A DNA stretch of 64,000 bases from Alistipes sp. (GCA_017483225.1 JAFULF010000037.1:62001-126000); one strand, 5' to 3'; numbered from the stretch's first letter, positions 1-7,976 are shown. Numbers and translations: made by a program. Notes: generated by a model from the sequence alone, not told the origin.

Positions 1-669
1 TATATCTTCTTCGGTATTATTACCGTGGTGGTGCTGTGGATGACGGTCAAGGCCCTGAATATGGAGTTGCTGTCCAGCATCCTCGGTCAAATCATCAGTG
101 TCGGAATCATAGCCCTGATAATCATCTTCCAGCCTGAAATACGCCGCTTCCTTCAACTTATAGGAATGCGCCAAAAGGAGTTTGACTTCATCGCACGTGT
201 CTTCTCGTCGTCACGCAAGCGTGAGGAGATTAACACGTCGCCAATCGTTTCGGCGTGCCTCGATATGAGCGAGAGCAAGACGGGCGCACTGATAGTGGTG
301 CAGGGTCGTGACGACCTGCAATTTATCATCGAGGGCGGTATCGCAATCAACGCCAATATCTCGGTGTCGCTGCTGAAAAATATCTTCTTCAAGAATGCGC
401 CGCTGCACGATGGGGCAGTGGTGGTTGATGGCAATAACCGCATCGTGGCGGCGAAGTGCATCCTGCCGGTTACGCAGAGCAATGTGCCGAAGGACTACGG
501 AACACGCCACCGTGCCGCTATCGGGTTGAGCGAGATTACGGATGCTGTGGTTATTGTTGTGTCGGAGGAGAGCGGTGGCATTTCAATCGTCAAGGGAGGA
601 CAGATTAAGCATAATATCGACCCGCAGAAGTTTGCCGGTGTCCTCAAACGCTCCCTGATGCAGAAATAG
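1..669 (+). CDS. cdaA: Diadenylate cyclase CdaA, 5' end cut by window edge
   Basis: Makes the second messenger c-di-AMP from two ATP at the inner membrane. The frame is open from base 1, so the true start lies upstream; the GTG at 25 is internal. The visible part begins in a hydrophobic transmembrane stretch and continues with the link IIIFQPEIRRFLQ, typical of CdaA. The DisA_N domain follows, with the two catalytic motifs intact: DGA (in NAPLHDGAVV) and RHR (in GTRHRAAIG). The C-terminus SIVKGGQI is also family-typical. Only the first membrane helices are missing. In other bacteria c-di-AMP controls K+ uptake; a trkH gene lies 26 kb away, but any link here is inference. The gene ends 38 bp before a strong terminator. 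Confidence 0.93.
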   Translation, partial: YIFFGIITVVVLWMTVKALNMELLSSILGQIISVGIIALIIIFQPEIRRFLQLIGMRQKEFDFIARVFSSSRKREEINTSPIVSACLDMSESKTGALIVVQGRDDLQFIIEGGIAINANISVSLLKNIFFKNAPLHDGAVVVDGNNRIVAAKCILPVTQSNVPKDYGTRHRAAIGLSEITDAVVIVVSEESGGISIVKGGQIKHNIDPQKFAGVLKRSLMQK

Positions 670-706
670 CCTCAACGGCCGATACAGAGGCCTCTGAATA
701 GGGTAG

Positions 707-746
707 AACGACAGCCCCCTGACAATCGTGTCAGGGGGCTGTCGTT
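707..746 (+). terminator. Intrinsic terminator of cdaA
   Basis: A perfect 18-bp stem (707-724 with 729-746) and a 4-nt loop (ATCG) follow the cdaA stop codon. The right arm ends in TTT and is followed by a T-rich stretch. The arms are GC-rich in the middle (CCCCCTGACA). Confidence 0.88.
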
Positions 747-1633
747 TGTATAATGATGCAAAGGAAGGAGGGTAGTGGCCTAAATGCATCAAAGGGCTAT
801 TTGCGTTTTATATGGTCTATAATCTTGCATATAATCTTATACGGGAGATAATACGCAAAGATAAAGATGCAAACTATCATTATAATGTGACTCATGCTGC
901 AAAGGTATTTAAGGGAGGTTCTGTAAACTCAATTTACCATTAGCAAGTAGTCAGAACCTCATTAAGGCTACGGCTAATGTGACCTTTGTTTTCACAAATT
1001 TCGCAAAACTTTTTCTAATTTTTTTCACAAATTTCAATATTTTTTACAGTTTTTTTTTTGGGGGGGGGGGGGTAATTGCTTGGGTATCAATATTATAACT
1101 TATTATTTGACGATTGTTCACCTCTTGTAATATCTGAAAATTATTCCGCCAGATTTTAGTCACAGATGCACCTTGCGAATCATTAACAACCCTTAATACC
1201 CCTTAACTCCCTTAATACTTCTTAAACTTGTGCGCCACCTTTTGCGATAGGCCTTGGCCCTTACTTGACCTTATAGCACCCACAGGATGCGTGACCTTAT
1301 TAGACCTTTCGTTGCGTAGGTGATGGCATAAAATGGCATTAGATAGCATCGCAGCCTGCAATTGCGTAAAGTAAATGGCAAAGCGCAACAACGCTCTTTA
1401 CAAAAAAAACTGTTGCGCCAAGGTCATTAAGCCGACAACTCGGCGCTGTCATTAAATGTCATTCGATATCATTGCTACGCCATTTTACACCCACGGAGAG
1501 GCTTACGGGGCATCTTAAAATTTGAGTAATAATACATTAACGGGGTAGCCCACCATATACTCCCTCTCCAAAATGATGCAATATGTATATTATGTTAAAT
1601 AATGCGGTATAGTAAGAAAATGCGTTGATTTAA
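747..1633. other. Gene-poor AT-rich spacer with homopolymer and repeat debris
   Basis: I see no convincing gene here. Contents: an AT-rich stretch with several TTTCACAAATTT-like words (about 990-1045); a junction of 10 T and 13 G at 1050-1072; and a block at about 1170-1320 belonging to the dispersed TTAACAACCCTTAA / TTACTTGACCTTA repeat family. That block includes an imperfect version (1276-1290) of the small palindrome GCAACC-GCA-GGTTGC found at 16769 and 20010. Further words from the same repeats (cgcaacaacgctc, ttgcgccaaggtcattaa) continue to about 1510. Confidence 0.6.
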
Positions 1634-1665
1634 TTTGCGAGAAAGATAAAAAAAATCTATATTTG
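1634..1665 (+). promoter_or_regulatory. Bacteroidetes-type promoter
   Basis: TTTG at 1634-1637, a 20-nt spacer and TATATTTG at 1658-1665 exactly fit the Bacteroidetes sigma-ABfr consensus. Transcription would start near 1672, just before two closely spaced ATGs (1674 and 1680), so the message would be almost leaderless. Confidence 0.7.
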
Positions 1666-1673
1666 CTATTACT

Positions 1674-1835
1674 ATGATAATGTTTCACGTAAATAGTAAT
1701 GGTTTGAATCCCTCCGACCCTTTGTCGCATGCTATTCGTGTTTGTGCTTGGGTTTTAATTGGTATGGCTTTCTTTTTGGTTGCTGTTTCTATCCTCGGAT
1801 TCGTTGTTCTTTGTTCTTTACCATTCGTTCTTTGA
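1674..1835 (+). CDS. Possible 53-aa single-span membrane peptide
   Basis: I do not recognise this family. The frame encodes a polar N-terminus (FHVNSNGLNPSDPLSHAIR) followed by one long hydrophobic helix (about residues 23-51: VCAWVLIGMAFFLVAVSILG and on), then a stop. The case for a gene is the ideal promoter immediately upstream, the helix, and an intrinsic terminator about 135 bp downstream. ATG 1680 is an equally good start (51 aa). Downstream, the direct repeat ACTCTTGGGCTT occurs at 1857 and 1917, and a hairpin AAGCCCA/TGGGCTT lies at 1843-1868, so the transcript could instead be a structured small RNA. The codons cannot settle this at such a length. Confidence 0.4.
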   Translation: MIMFHVNSNGLNPSDPLSHAIRVCAWVLIGMAFFLVAVSILGFVVLCSLPFVL

Positions 1836-1970
1836 CGTATTTAAGCCCACATTCTCACTCTTGGGCTTGAATACTTGATGTAATCCGGCTATTATATTTG
1901 AGCCTGTTTGTTGCTTACTCTTGGGCTTAAATATTGGGCTGGCCGGGAAATTTGTCTGTGATAAAATTTT

Positions 1971-2001
1971 AGCGGTAATCTTATATAATAAGGTTGCCGC
2001 T
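1971..2001. terminator. Hairpin terminator, probably bidirectional
   Basis: AGCGGTAATCTT (1971-1982) pairs with AAGGTTGCCGCT (1990-2001) through two G-U pairs, around a 7-nt AT-only loop. It is followed by TTTATTTC on the plus strand and AAAATTTT-type sequence on the minus strand. It could end both the short transcript from 1670 and the minus-strand regulator transcript. Confidence 0.65.
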
Positions 2002-2010
2002 TTTATTTCG

Positions 2011-2165
2011 CTTAATAACAGCGAGCTATGGATGGTGAGGGCGATTTTTAACCTCGTGAGAATCGCTCAAAAGAGAATTCTCGGCCCGTCCGGCGGTTAA
2101 AATTGCTTGACAGAGCATAAATCTTGTCGCCGCTACCGAATGGACGAGGTCACAGCTCCGGGGAT
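2011..2165. other. Possible structured RNA or 3' UTR downstream of the regulator
   Basis: This GC-rich patch has no frame I trust but has nested complementarity. GCGAT/ATCGC forms a hairpin around 2041-2068. CGTCC (about 2087) can pair with GGACG (about 2142), enclosing GGCG/CGCC and then GACA/TGTC. It matches none of the common RNAs I checked by eye (4.5S, 6S, RNase P, tmRNA). It could be the 3' UTR of the minus-strand regulator gene. Confidence 0.3.
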
Positions 2166-2190
2166 GACACGCAGCTCAACCCTTTGCCTC

Positions 2191-2643
2191 TTATCGAGGA
2201 TTAAACGACTCGAAGGATTTGTCCTTGTATATAACAATCACCCGCTCGACCTCGGAGCCAAAACCTAAACTTGCGGTGTGAACAGGTGCCACATTAGGCG
2301 AGCCTGCCAATGTTCGATTTCTCGCATCATCGGCGACTTGGGTCGTAGCTGTCACTTCGCTGTTTGTTGCGCTGCCGGCGAAGAGCCCTTCGCCCGAGGA
2401 GAGCTCTTGTTCAGCCTCGGCTCTCTGCCCATCCTCGTTGTACATATTTTCAGCATCACCCAACAACCAGTAAGGATTGATTTGCGGAAATCTGTTGACG
2501 AGTTTGCAGATGAGTTCAAAGCTCGGGTTGTTGCGGCCGCTCAAAATATGAGATACTCCGGCGGGTTTAATTTCGAGAATCTCGGCGAGCTTACTTGCCG
2601 TCAAATTCTCACTTTGTATCAGAATACGCAATTTCTCCTTCAT
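2191..2643 (-). CDS. XRE-type HTH transcriptional regulator
   Basis: A 150-aa DNA-binding protein. Residues about 5-60 form a lambda-repressor/Xre helix-turn-helix (LTASKLAEILEIKPAGVSHI, then SGRNNPSFELICKLVNRFP), followed by the PYWLLGDAENMY element common to Bacteroidales phage- and stress-type repressors. The middle (70-115) is Glu/Ala/Thr-rich and probably a flexible linker. The C-terminus (VERVIVIYKDKSFESFNP) may be a small dimerisation or sensing piece. There is no protease or effector domain. The ATG at 2643 sits beside the first of several TTACA-NN-TGTAA palindromes, so autoregulation is likely. Upstream lie about 660 bp with no clear gene; the cognate target is not obvious. Confidence 0.85.
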   Translation of the reverse strand: MKEKLRILIQSENLTASKLAEILEIKPAGVSHILSGRNNPSFELICKLVNRFPQINPYWLLGDAENMYNEDGQRAEAEQELSSGEGLFAGSATNSEVTATTQVADDARNRTLAGSPNVAPVHTASLGFGSEVERVIVIYKDKSFESFNPR

Positions 2644-3125
2644 TTTCGCTATTTTTTACAAATATAAACAACTTTTACAAAACAAACAAATAAAATTACA
2701 CATTTGTAAAATGTTAATAACTTGTCAATCTGTTTACAAGTGTAAATAACTCCAATAAGGTTAAATACTTCCCATCTCTTTTATATTATGCTAAACTTTA
2801 TCTAAATCGTGTAAATTATTGGTTATTTGGCTATTTACGTATTTAATCATATTATATGTGACGGCTATGAGCAAATACGGCAATAACTGCGTCTGCGACC
2901 TATATTTCACTTTAATAATACATTGTAACTGCTTGATATTTGCGGTGTTATATATCAAGAATACAACACTTGAACAACGGGTTTGTGTCGAGAGTTTTGA
3001 ACTTTTTCACCCTCCCTGCTTGATTACAAATGTAATACGATAAGTTGGTTGTTAACAATGTTTAACTACTACAAATGTTAAATTTGCGCATTGTCAAAAT
3101 CTTGCATCTTGTTACAAATGTAAAA
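2644..3125. promoter_or_regulatory. Array of TTACA-NN-TGTAA palindromes beside the XRE gene
   Basis: Perfect two-arm sites: TTTACA-AG-TGTAAA (2733-2746), ATTACA-AA-TGTAAT (3023-3036) and TTACA-AA-TGTAA (3112-3123). Near matches: TTTACA-AA-TATAAA (2655-2668), TTACA-N4-TGTAA (2696-2709) and TACAAATGTTA (3070-3080). Half-sites also occur (2673, 3282). The spacing is irregular, so this is not a CRISPR array. The natural reading is a set of operators for the adjacent regulator. I do not trust the weak open frame at 2819-3043 between the sites. Confidence 0.6.
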
Positions 3126-3252
3126 TGCGCAGGGCAAAAGTGTCGATTTTTGAGTAAAAAGGAAGTTCTCGAAATCTCCGGTAGCCCTAAAAATTTGGCT
3201 TTCAACAATTTTTCTACATTATGTTAAAATAGGAGGTGTATGCATAAATAAA

Positions 3253-3284
3253 AACATCCCTATATACGTGTATATAAGGATGTT
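3253..3284 (-). terminator. Terminator of the recA-rel-HIT operon
   Basis: AACATCCCTATATA (3253-3266) pairs with TATATAAGGATGTT (3271-3284), with one mismatch and a 4-nt loop. On the minus strand the stem is followed by TTTTATTTATG. It lies 22 bp beyond the HIT stop codon. Confidence 0.8.
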
Positions 3285-3305
3285 ACAAAGTTGTTAACAA
3301 CTCCC

Positions 3306-3692
3306 CTACGCTTGCAGAGAAGCCGCTATTTTTTGGAACTGTTCAGGTGAAAGTTGGAGTTTTTCTCGATGAAAATCGACATCTTTCTCGCTATTCATAG
3401 GGATTAAATGAATGTGTGCGTGGGGAACTTCGAGCCCCAGAACCACCATTGCCACCTTTTTACATCCGGTTGCTGCCTTAATTTGTGCCGCTACCCTCTT
3501 CGCAAAAATTGTCATACCCGACAATGTCTTATCGTCGAGGTCGAAGAGGTAGTCAACCTCACACTTCGGAACGACAAGTGTGTGCCCCTCTGCGAGCGGA
3601 GCAATGTCTAAAAAGGCGAAATAGTTCTCATCTTCCGCCACCTTATAACAAGGTATCTCCCCTGCTATAATCCTTGAAAAAATAGTTGCCAT
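3306..3692 (-). CDS. HIT family nucleotide hydrolase/transferase
   Basis: A 128-aa cytosolic HIT protein that hydrolyses or transfers nucleotidyl groups; the natural substrate is not evident. The N-terminus (FSRIIAGEIPCYKVAED) and FLDIAPLAEGHTLVVPK are typical of the HinT/Hit branch, and the histidine triad is intact (H91-A-H93-I-H95 in PHAHIHLIP). I chose the ATG at 3692; upstream the frame stays open but encodes an unrelated Arg/Glu-rich string overlapping the next gene in another frame. It is the last gene of a minus-strand operon after the small membrane protein (17-bp gap). Confidence 0.92.
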   Translation of the reverse strand: MATIFSRIIAGEIPCYKVAEDENYFAFLDIAPLAEGHTLVVPKCEVDYLFDLDDKTLSGMTIFAKRVAAQIKAATGCKKVAMVVLGLEVPHAHIHLIPMNSEKDVDFHREKLQLSPEQFQKIAASLQA

Positions 3693-3709
3693 ATTCTGTT
3701 TGATTTGTC

Positions 3710-4222
3710 TTATATCTCGTCGTCGATATACTTTGGTCGCATTATCTCCGAGTATATTATTGCCTTGCGCAGGTCGAAGTCCTCCTCCATCTCTGTGGCG
3801 ATGCCCCTCTCCTGTCCTTTGAGTTCTTTCGGCTTCCTTCTCTCCTTTTTTGCGAGGGGTGGGTTGTCGATGCTCTTCTGCTTTGCCCTCCTGCGAGCCT
3901 GCGCCTCCATGGCTACCTCTAATTCGTAGGTCAGCTCCGGTGCGGCGGTCGAGGTCTGTGAGAAGGTTGTCGTTGGTGTTGATGACAAGGTTGTAGGCGG
4001 GGTCGGGGACGGCATATCCAGCCACTCGGCAACGGGTCTTGCCGTGATGATTACCTCGGCATCTGCCTGCGGCATCATCTCTGCCTCTGTTGTATTATCG
4101 CCCTCGCCCCTGCTTGTTGCGGCGTTTAAGCGTGCTGCCACTCTGCGCAAGAAGGTCACAACCCTCGATGCGAAGATGATGACTACGCCTCCGATAATCA
4201 ATATGTCTATATACTCCCACAT
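3710..4222 (-). CDS. Small membrane-anchored protein, unknown function
   Basis: A 170-aa protein with one N-terminal transmembrane helix (residues 5-26), then a cytosolic Ser/Thr/Pro-rich linker, a basic stretch (ARRRAKQKS to KKERRKPKELKG) and a distinctive C-terminal block FDLRKAIIYSEIMRPKYIDD. I recall similar ends (FDLRxAxIYSEILRPKY) in Bacteroidales proteins of unknown function in comparable positions; that is memory, not a search. It sits 5 bp after rel and before HIT, within one operon. The charged tail and conserved end suggest a partner-binding or assembly role at the membrane, but nothing assigns a function. Confidence 0.75.
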   Translation of the reverse strand: MWEYIDILIIGGVVIIFASRVVTFLRRVAARLNAATSRGEGDNTTEAEMMPQADAEVIITARPVAEWLDMPSPTPPTTLSSTPTTTFSQTSTAAPELTYELEVAMEAQARRRAKQKSIDNPPLAKKERRKPKELKGQERGIATEMEEDFDLRKAIIYSEIMRPKYIDDEI

Positions 4223-4227
4223 ATACC

Positions 4228-6438
4228 CTACTCTTTATGGTCGGAGCCACGTTTTACGCTCTCTATGCCCTTTACTTGGCGGAACTTATCCATTAGGGCG
4301 TTGAGCGCATCCGTATCCTGTACATAGATGCTCAAATTGCCCTCGAATATGCCGTCGTGGCTGCTTATGTTCACCTCACGGATGTTGATGCTGAAATCCT
4401 CGGATACGATGTGTGATATTTCGAGCAGCAGGCCCATACGGTCAATGCCTCGCAACTCGATGGTCGAGAGGTAAGAGATGGCCTTGTGCTGCGACCACTT
4501 AATCTGGTCTTTGATGATGTTCTTGCCAAAGAGCGAGGCGAGACGGTTCAGCTCGTCGCAAGTGGCCTTATGTACAAAAATTCGGCCGGATGCGGGGTCC
4601 TTGAATCCCACTACGCTGTCGCCCGGCAGAGGGTTGCAGCACGTGGCGATGACGAACTTCTCCTCGTCGCCGCTGTTTGTGGTGCTGGACTCTGTGTCAA
4701 ATCCCTCCTCATCGGCGGAGGAATCTCGCCATAATGTCCAGAATTTCAGTATCTTGCTTGTGGAGTTGGTGCGCAGAATCTTATCCAGATTATCCAGCGA
4801 TATGATGCCGGCGCCAATCTTGCTGTACAACTCGTCCTTGTTGCGGCAGCCATACGCAGGCAATACCTTGCGCAGGGCACGGCCCTTCATCGTGATATTG
4901 TACTTGGCCAACTGCTCCTCGAACAGCGCCAATCCGTGCTCTATGTTGTTCTGGCGCTCACGTTTTAGGAAGCTCGTAATCGCCTGCTTTGCCTTAGTTG
5001 TCGTCACCACATCGAGCCACTCCGCCTTCGGCTTGGCATTGTCGGCGGTGATGATTTCAATCTGGTCGCCCGACTTTATCGTCTGGGTTATAGGCTCGAT
5101 TTTGTGGTTAATCTTTGCGCCTATTGCCTTGTTTCCAATCTTGGTGTGGATGTCGTATGCGAAGTCCAGAGCGGTGGCTCCAAATGGCAGATGCCGCTGC
5201 TCGCCCTTCGGTGTAAATACCGCAATCTCAGATGTATATAACGATAACTTAAAGTTATCCAAGAACTCGACGGCGTTCTCCGTCGGGCCGTTCAGCGCAT
5301 CCCGAATCTTACCCAGCCAGAGGTCGAAGGCATCGTCGCTCTGCGAGAGCGTTGCCCTCTTGTACTTCCAGTGGGCAGCGAAGCCTCGCTCGGCAATCTC
5401 CTCCATACGGTCGGTGCGAATCTGTACCTCTACCCACGTACCGTCGGGGCCCATCACCGTGGAGTGCAGAGCCTCGTAACCATTCGCCTTCGGCATACTA
5501 ATCCAATCTCGCAGGCGGTCCGGTTTAGGTGCGTATATATCTGTGATTGAGGAGTATATCTGCCAACACTGTGTCTTCTCCGAAGGGAATGGCACCGCCT
5601 TGAACACGATGCGCACGGCAAACAGGTCGTAAATCTCCTCGAAAGGTATCTGCTTGCGCTGCATCTTCATCCATATCGAGTATATGCTCTTGATGCGGCC
5701 CGAAATCTCGTACTGGATATGGTTCTTATCCAGCGCCTCGATTATCGGCTTGCAGAATCTGTCGATATACTCCTTGCGCTCGCTCTCCGACTCTTGGATT
5801 TTGCGTGCGATAGACTCGTACTCCTCCGGGAAGCGGTACTTCATACACAGGTCCTCCAACTCGCTCTTTATCGGGAAGAGTCCGAGACGATACGCCAGAG
5901 GAGCGAAGAGGTGGATAGTCTCGCCGGTAATCTTTATCTGCTTGTCACGAGGCATAAAGCCGAGCGTGCGCATATTGTGCAGACGGTCGGCAATCTTTAT
6001 CAGTATGACACGGACGTCGTCGGAGAGCGTGAGCAGCACCTTGCGAAAGTACTCGGCCTGAGCTGATGTGTCGGCATTGAACACCCCCGACATCTTTGTC
6101 AGTCCATCCACCATATAGGCTATCTTCGGGCCGAATATGCGCTCCATATCCTCCACCGTGTAGTCGGTATCCTCCACTACGTCGTGAAGCAACGCAGCGA
6201 CAACCGACTTGACACCGAGGCCTATCTCATCGACAACAATCTTTGCTACGGCAATAGGATGCAGAAGGTAAGGCTCTCCGGAACGGCGCCTTACCCCTTG
6301 GTGTGCCTCCTTCGCCAGGAAGAAGGCACGTTTTATGAAATTTCGGTCCTCCTCGTTCTTGCATATCTTGTTGCAGGAGTCGAGCAGGTCTTCAAAGGCT
6401 TGCTCTATAAGCCTCTCATCCTCTTTGTCGTAGTCCAT
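4228..6438 (-). CDS. rel: Bifunctional (p)ppGpp synthetase/hydrolase (Rel/SpoT)
   Basis: A 736-aa cytosolic stringent-response enzyme. The N-terminal HD hydrolase domain is intact (H46, H60, H85-D86 in LLHDVVEDT). The synthetase domain carries RDWISMPKANGYEALHSTV and VEVQIRTDRMEEIAERG. Next comes a TGS domain (VFTPKGEQRHLPFGATALD, about residue 410) and a C-terminal ACT domain (about 665-736, IELRGIDRMGLLLEISHIVS). Length is normal for long Rel/SpoT proteins, and both activities look functional. It follows recA by 11 bp and precedes the small membrane protein by 5 bp. Confidence 0.95.
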   Translation of the reverse strand: MDYDKEDERLIEQAFEDLLDSCNKICKNEEDRNFIKRAFFLAKEAHQGVRRRSGEPYLLHPIAVAKIVVDEIGLGVKSVVAALLHDVVEDTDYTVEDMERIFGPKIAYMVDGLTKMSGVFNADTSAQAEYFRKVLLTLSDDVRVILIKIADRLHNMRTLGFMPRDKQIKITGETIHLFAPLAYRLGLFPIKSELEDLCMKYRFPEEYESIARKIQESESERKEYIDRFCKPIIEALDKNHIQYEISGRIKSIYSIWMKMQRKQIPFEEIYDLFAVRIVFKAVPFPSEKTQCWQIYSSITDIYAPKPDRLRDWISMPKANGYEALHSTVMGPDGTWVEVQIRTDRMEEIAERGFAAHWKYKRATLSQSDDAFDLWLGKIRDALNGPTENAVEFLDNFKLSLYTSEIAVFTPKGEQRHLPFGATALDFAYDIHTKIGNKAIGAKINHKIEPITQTIKSGDQIEIITADNAKPKAEWLDVVTTTKAKQAITSFLKRERQNNIEHGLALFEEQLAKYNITMKGRALRKVLPAYGCRNKDELYSKIGAGIISLDNLDKILRTNSTSKILKFWTLWRDSSADEEGFDTESSTTNSGDEEKFVIATCCNPLPGDSVVGFKDPASGRIFVHKATCDELNRLASLFGKNIIKDQIKWSQHKAISYLSTIELRGIDRMGLLLEISHIVSEDFSINIREVNISSHDGIFEGNLSIYVQDTDALNALMDKFRQVKGIESVKRGSDHKE

Positions 6439-6449
6439 ATATGCAAGTA

Positions 6450-7463
6450 TTATAACTCTGCCTTCATCGCCTCACGGAGCTTGGCCTCAATCTCGGTGCT
6501 CAGCTCCTTGTCGTTGTGCAGCAAATCCTTCACGGCATCACGTCCCTGGCCAATCTTGCGCTCTCCGTACGAGAACCACGAGCCCGACTTCTTGATGATG
6601 TTGTAATCGACCGCAAGGTCAATAATCTCGCCAACCTTCGAGATGCCCTCGCCAAACATAATGTCGAACTCGGCACGCTTGAACGGAGGTGCCACCTTGT
6701 TCTTTACAACCTTGACCTTGGTGCGGGTTCCGAGCTGCTCGTCGCCATCCTTGATTACCGACGTGCGGCGGATGTCGATGCGGACACTTGCGTAGAATTT
6801 CAGCGCATTACCGCCCGTTGTGGTCTCCGGATTGCCGTACATTACGCCAATCTTGTCACGCAGCTGGTTGATGAAGATACATACCGTCTTGGTCTTTGCA
6901 ATGCTCGCCGTGAGCTTACGCAGTGCCTGCGACATCAGGCGTGCCTGCAAGCCCATCTTCGCATCGCCCATCTCGCCCTCAATCTCCACCTTCGGGGTCA
7001 GTGCTGCCACCGAGTCGATTACGATGATGTCGATTGCGCTGGAACGAATCAGCGAGTCGGCAATCTCCAACGCCTGCTCTCCATTGTCGGGCTGCGAGAT
7101 GAGGAGGTTGTCCAAATCTACACCCAACTTCGATGCGTAGTAGCTGTCGAAGGCGTGCTCTGCGTCGATGAAAGCGGCGATACCGCCTGCCTTCTGCGCC
7201 TCGGCAATGGCGTGGATGGCAAGGGTCGTCTTACCCGACGACTCCGGACCGTATATCTCCACTACACGACCCTTCGGGTATCCGCCTACTCCGAGCGCCA
7301 TATCAAGGGTGATGGAGCCTGACGGGATTACCTGAACATCTACCGAAGCATCTCCGTTCATCCTCATAATGGAGCCTTTTCCGTGGTCTTTCTCGATTTT
7401 GTCAATTACTGCGTTGAGTACCTTTAACTTATCGGCATTTGCAGTTGTTGTGTTGGTTGCCAT
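6450..7463 (-). CDS. recA: Recombinase RecA
   Basis: A 337-aa DNA strand-exchange and SOS protein. Walker A is GPESSGKT (residues 72-79). [13 protein letters not shown] (Walker B), [20 protein letters not shown] (DNA-binding loop 2 region) and [11 protein letters not shown] are all canonical. The C-terminal tail is short. First gene of the recA-rel-membrane protein-HIT operon on the minus strand. A TAACTTTG -7 box lies about 60 nt upstream (7525-7532). I saw no obvious LexA-type operator. Confidence 0.98.
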   Translation of the reverse strand: MATNTTTANADKLKVLNAVIDKIEKDHGKGSIMRMNGDASVDVQVIPSGSITLDMALGVGGYPKGRVVEIYGPESSGKTTLAIHAIAEAQKAGGIAAFIDAEHAFDSYYASKLGVDLDNLLISQPDNGEQALEIADSLIRSSAIDIIVIDSVAALTPKVEIEGEMGDAKMGLQARLMSQALRKLTASIAKTKTVCIFINQLRDKIGVMYGNPETTTGGNALKFYASVRIDIRRTSVIKDGDEQLGTRTKVKVVKNKVAPPFKRAEFDIMFGEGISKVGEIIDLAVDYNIIKKSGSWFSYGERKIGQGRDAVKDLLHNDKELSTEIEAKLREAMKAEL

Positions 7464-7524
7464 AGTATTTAGTGTTTTTATTTTTATTCAATGTATTTTT
7501 TGCCACATAGGGCAAATTGTCCTT

Positions 7525-7532
7525 CAAAGTTA
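7525..7532 (-). promoter_or_regulatory. -7 box of the recA operon promoter
   Basis: TAACTTTG on the minus strand fits TAnnTTTG and lies 62 nt before the recA ATG. The TTTG-like words further upstream are not at the standard 19-21 nt spacing, so only the -7 element is claimed. Confidence 0.5.
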
Positions 7533-7606
7533 AGAATTTTTATTCAAAAAAGCGAATCGTGAACGCAAAAAAGTCAGTTTCTGCTGCAATTCTCTCCGCC
7601 GAGGGC

Positions 7607-7819
7607 TCAATCCCAGGAGATTATAGTCTCTACCTGACGGTTGAACTCCTCCTCGGTGCGATTGAGTCGCTGCATACACGACGGACAGCGTATCGCCACA
7701 TCCGTCTCCACGTGACACTCACACCCTACACACGAGCGAATTGCTCCGAAGTCGCCCCCTGCAACGTGCAGAAACTCCGTTCCGCAGTGCATACATTTGA
7801 TTTTGTAACTTGTTCCCAT
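7607..7819 (-). CDS. Small zinc-ribbon protein
   Basis: A 70-aa protein with three CxxC knuckles: C9/C12, C30/C33 (plus C35) and C45/C48. The first is KCMHCGTEF and the last is RCPSCMQRL, which looks like two overlapping zinc ribbons followed by a short acidic helix. This pattern is common in small DNA- or RNA-associated or metal-chaperone proteins; no specific role can be given. The ATG at 7819 is the first good start. It lies between recA (divergent promoter region) and a 29-aa frame on the same strand, which may share its transcript. Confidence 0.65.
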   Translation of the reverse strand: MGTSYKIKCMHCGTEFLHVAGGDFGAIRSCVGCECHVETDVAIRCPSCMQRLNRTEEEFNRQVETIISWD

Positions 7820-7886
7820 AGTCTTCTCTGTTTTAAGGTTTTATACAATCTTTTTCTTTGCTTTGCCACTTGTGAGTCTTACCCTG

Positions 7887-7976
7887 CTACCACCTTGCCC
7901 AATCGTCCACACCGCAACACAAAGTGTTGATTACGTTTGCGCTCAAAGCGATAAATACCATAATGCCGAATAACAT
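7887..7976 (-). CDS. Possible 29-aa leader or membrane peptide with strong Shine-Dalgarno
   Basis: A short frame (MLFGIMVFIALSANVINTLC and nine more residues to the stop) encodes a hydrophobic N-terminal helix and a polar Trp-containing tail. It is preceded by AAGGAGGAG at the right distance, which is unusual in Bacteroidetes, where such sites are rare. It lies 67 bp upstream of the zinc-ribbon gene on the same strand, so it could be a small protein or an upstream peptide. I do not recognise it. Confidence 0.4.
   Translation of the reverse strand: MLFGIMVFIALSANVINTLCCGVDDWARW

Noticed and set aside
2819..3043. 74-codon plus-strand frame between the palindromes
   Set aside because: No promoter or start signal, and its AT-rich sequence would give a hydrophobic frame by chance. 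It is kept only as part of the operator region.
2655..3123. CRISPR array in the palindrome region
   Set aside because: Sites are 12-14 bp with irregular spacing and no spacer-repeat periodicity, and no cas genes are present.
3693..4025. N-terminal extension of the HIT gene
   Set aside because: The extra 111 residues are low-complexity, overlap the upstream gene in another frame and are not part of the HIT fold.
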